DNA from: Bacillota bacterium
Lineage (GTDB): Bacteria > Bacillota > Clostridia > Lachnospirales > Lachnospiraceae
Direction: 5' to 3'
Length of the DNA stretch: 6,410 nucleotides
Assembly (NCBI GenBank): GCA_023387635.1
Contig: JAEWHU010000277.1
Span: 1-6,410 of the forward strand
Part shown: positions 6,402-6,410 of the stretch, piece after piece
Layout: the number at the start of each line of letters is the position of its first letter
Position numbering within the stretch: the first letter of the stretch is position 1
Notes under the pieces: model-generated
Database searches by the model: none
What the model saw: only the letters and a program-made list of their open reading frames with translations
What the model was told of the DNA's origin: nothing
Program-made: the position numbers and the translations under genes

Positions 6402-6410
6402 ATGGATATT
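6402..6410 (+). CDS. Start of a divergent gene, only three codons visible
   Basis: ATG GAT ATT (Met-Asp-Ile) opens at 6402, with an AGGAG at 6391-6395 in an A-rich run and a 6-nt spacer, which is a textbook Clostridia start. The product cannot be identified from three residues. Divergent genes at the head of such hydrolase/transporter clusters are often AraC-, LacI- or ROK-type regulators, so a local regulator is a reasonable guess only. Confidence 0.6.

Overview
The window is AT-rich with compact, low-G+C gene spacing and strong AGGAGG-type ribosome binding sites. That suggests a Firmicute, most likely a plant-polysaccharide- or oligosaccharide-using clostridium of the Lachnospiraceae type. 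The taxonomic call is an inference from composition and protein style, not from a search.

Layout: three long genes lie on the minus strand, so transcription runs from high to low coordinates. First is a complete family 3 glycoside hydrolase resembling beta-xylosidases/beta-glucosidases (3896-6286, called GH3b here). Next is a sugar:cation symporter of the glycoside-pentoside-hexuronide (GPH) family (2301-3692). Last is a second family 3 glycoside hydrolase of the BglB/Bgl3B beta-glucosidase type (2005 down to the window edge, called GH3a), which lacks only its C-terminal end. At the far right edge a divergent plus-strand gene starts at 6402 with a good ribosome binding site, but only three codons are visible.

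How the parts fit: neither hydrolase has a signal peptide, so both should act in the cytosol. The simplest reading is that the symporter imports short beta-linked glycosides or xylosides, which the two different GH3 enzymes cleave from the non-reducing end to monosaccharides. The divergent gene is in the position usual for a local transcription regulator, but its identity cannot be seen.

The gaps are the most interesting non-coding parts. The 6287-6401 gap has alternating TCATAA/TTATGA half-sites. The 3693-3895 gap has a good sigma-A-like promoter and an 18-bp direct repeat. The 2006-2300 gap has a 15-bp tandem repeat that encodes a short MKREE-repeat upstream ORF overlapping the GH3a start. 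A 20-bp element is shared, with 17 of 20 identical, between the upstream regions of the two hydrolases. I saw no RNA genes, CRISPR array, insertion sequence or convincing intrinsic terminator. The locus looks like an ordinary oligosaccharide-use cluster with some unusual leader regions rather than a clearly new system.
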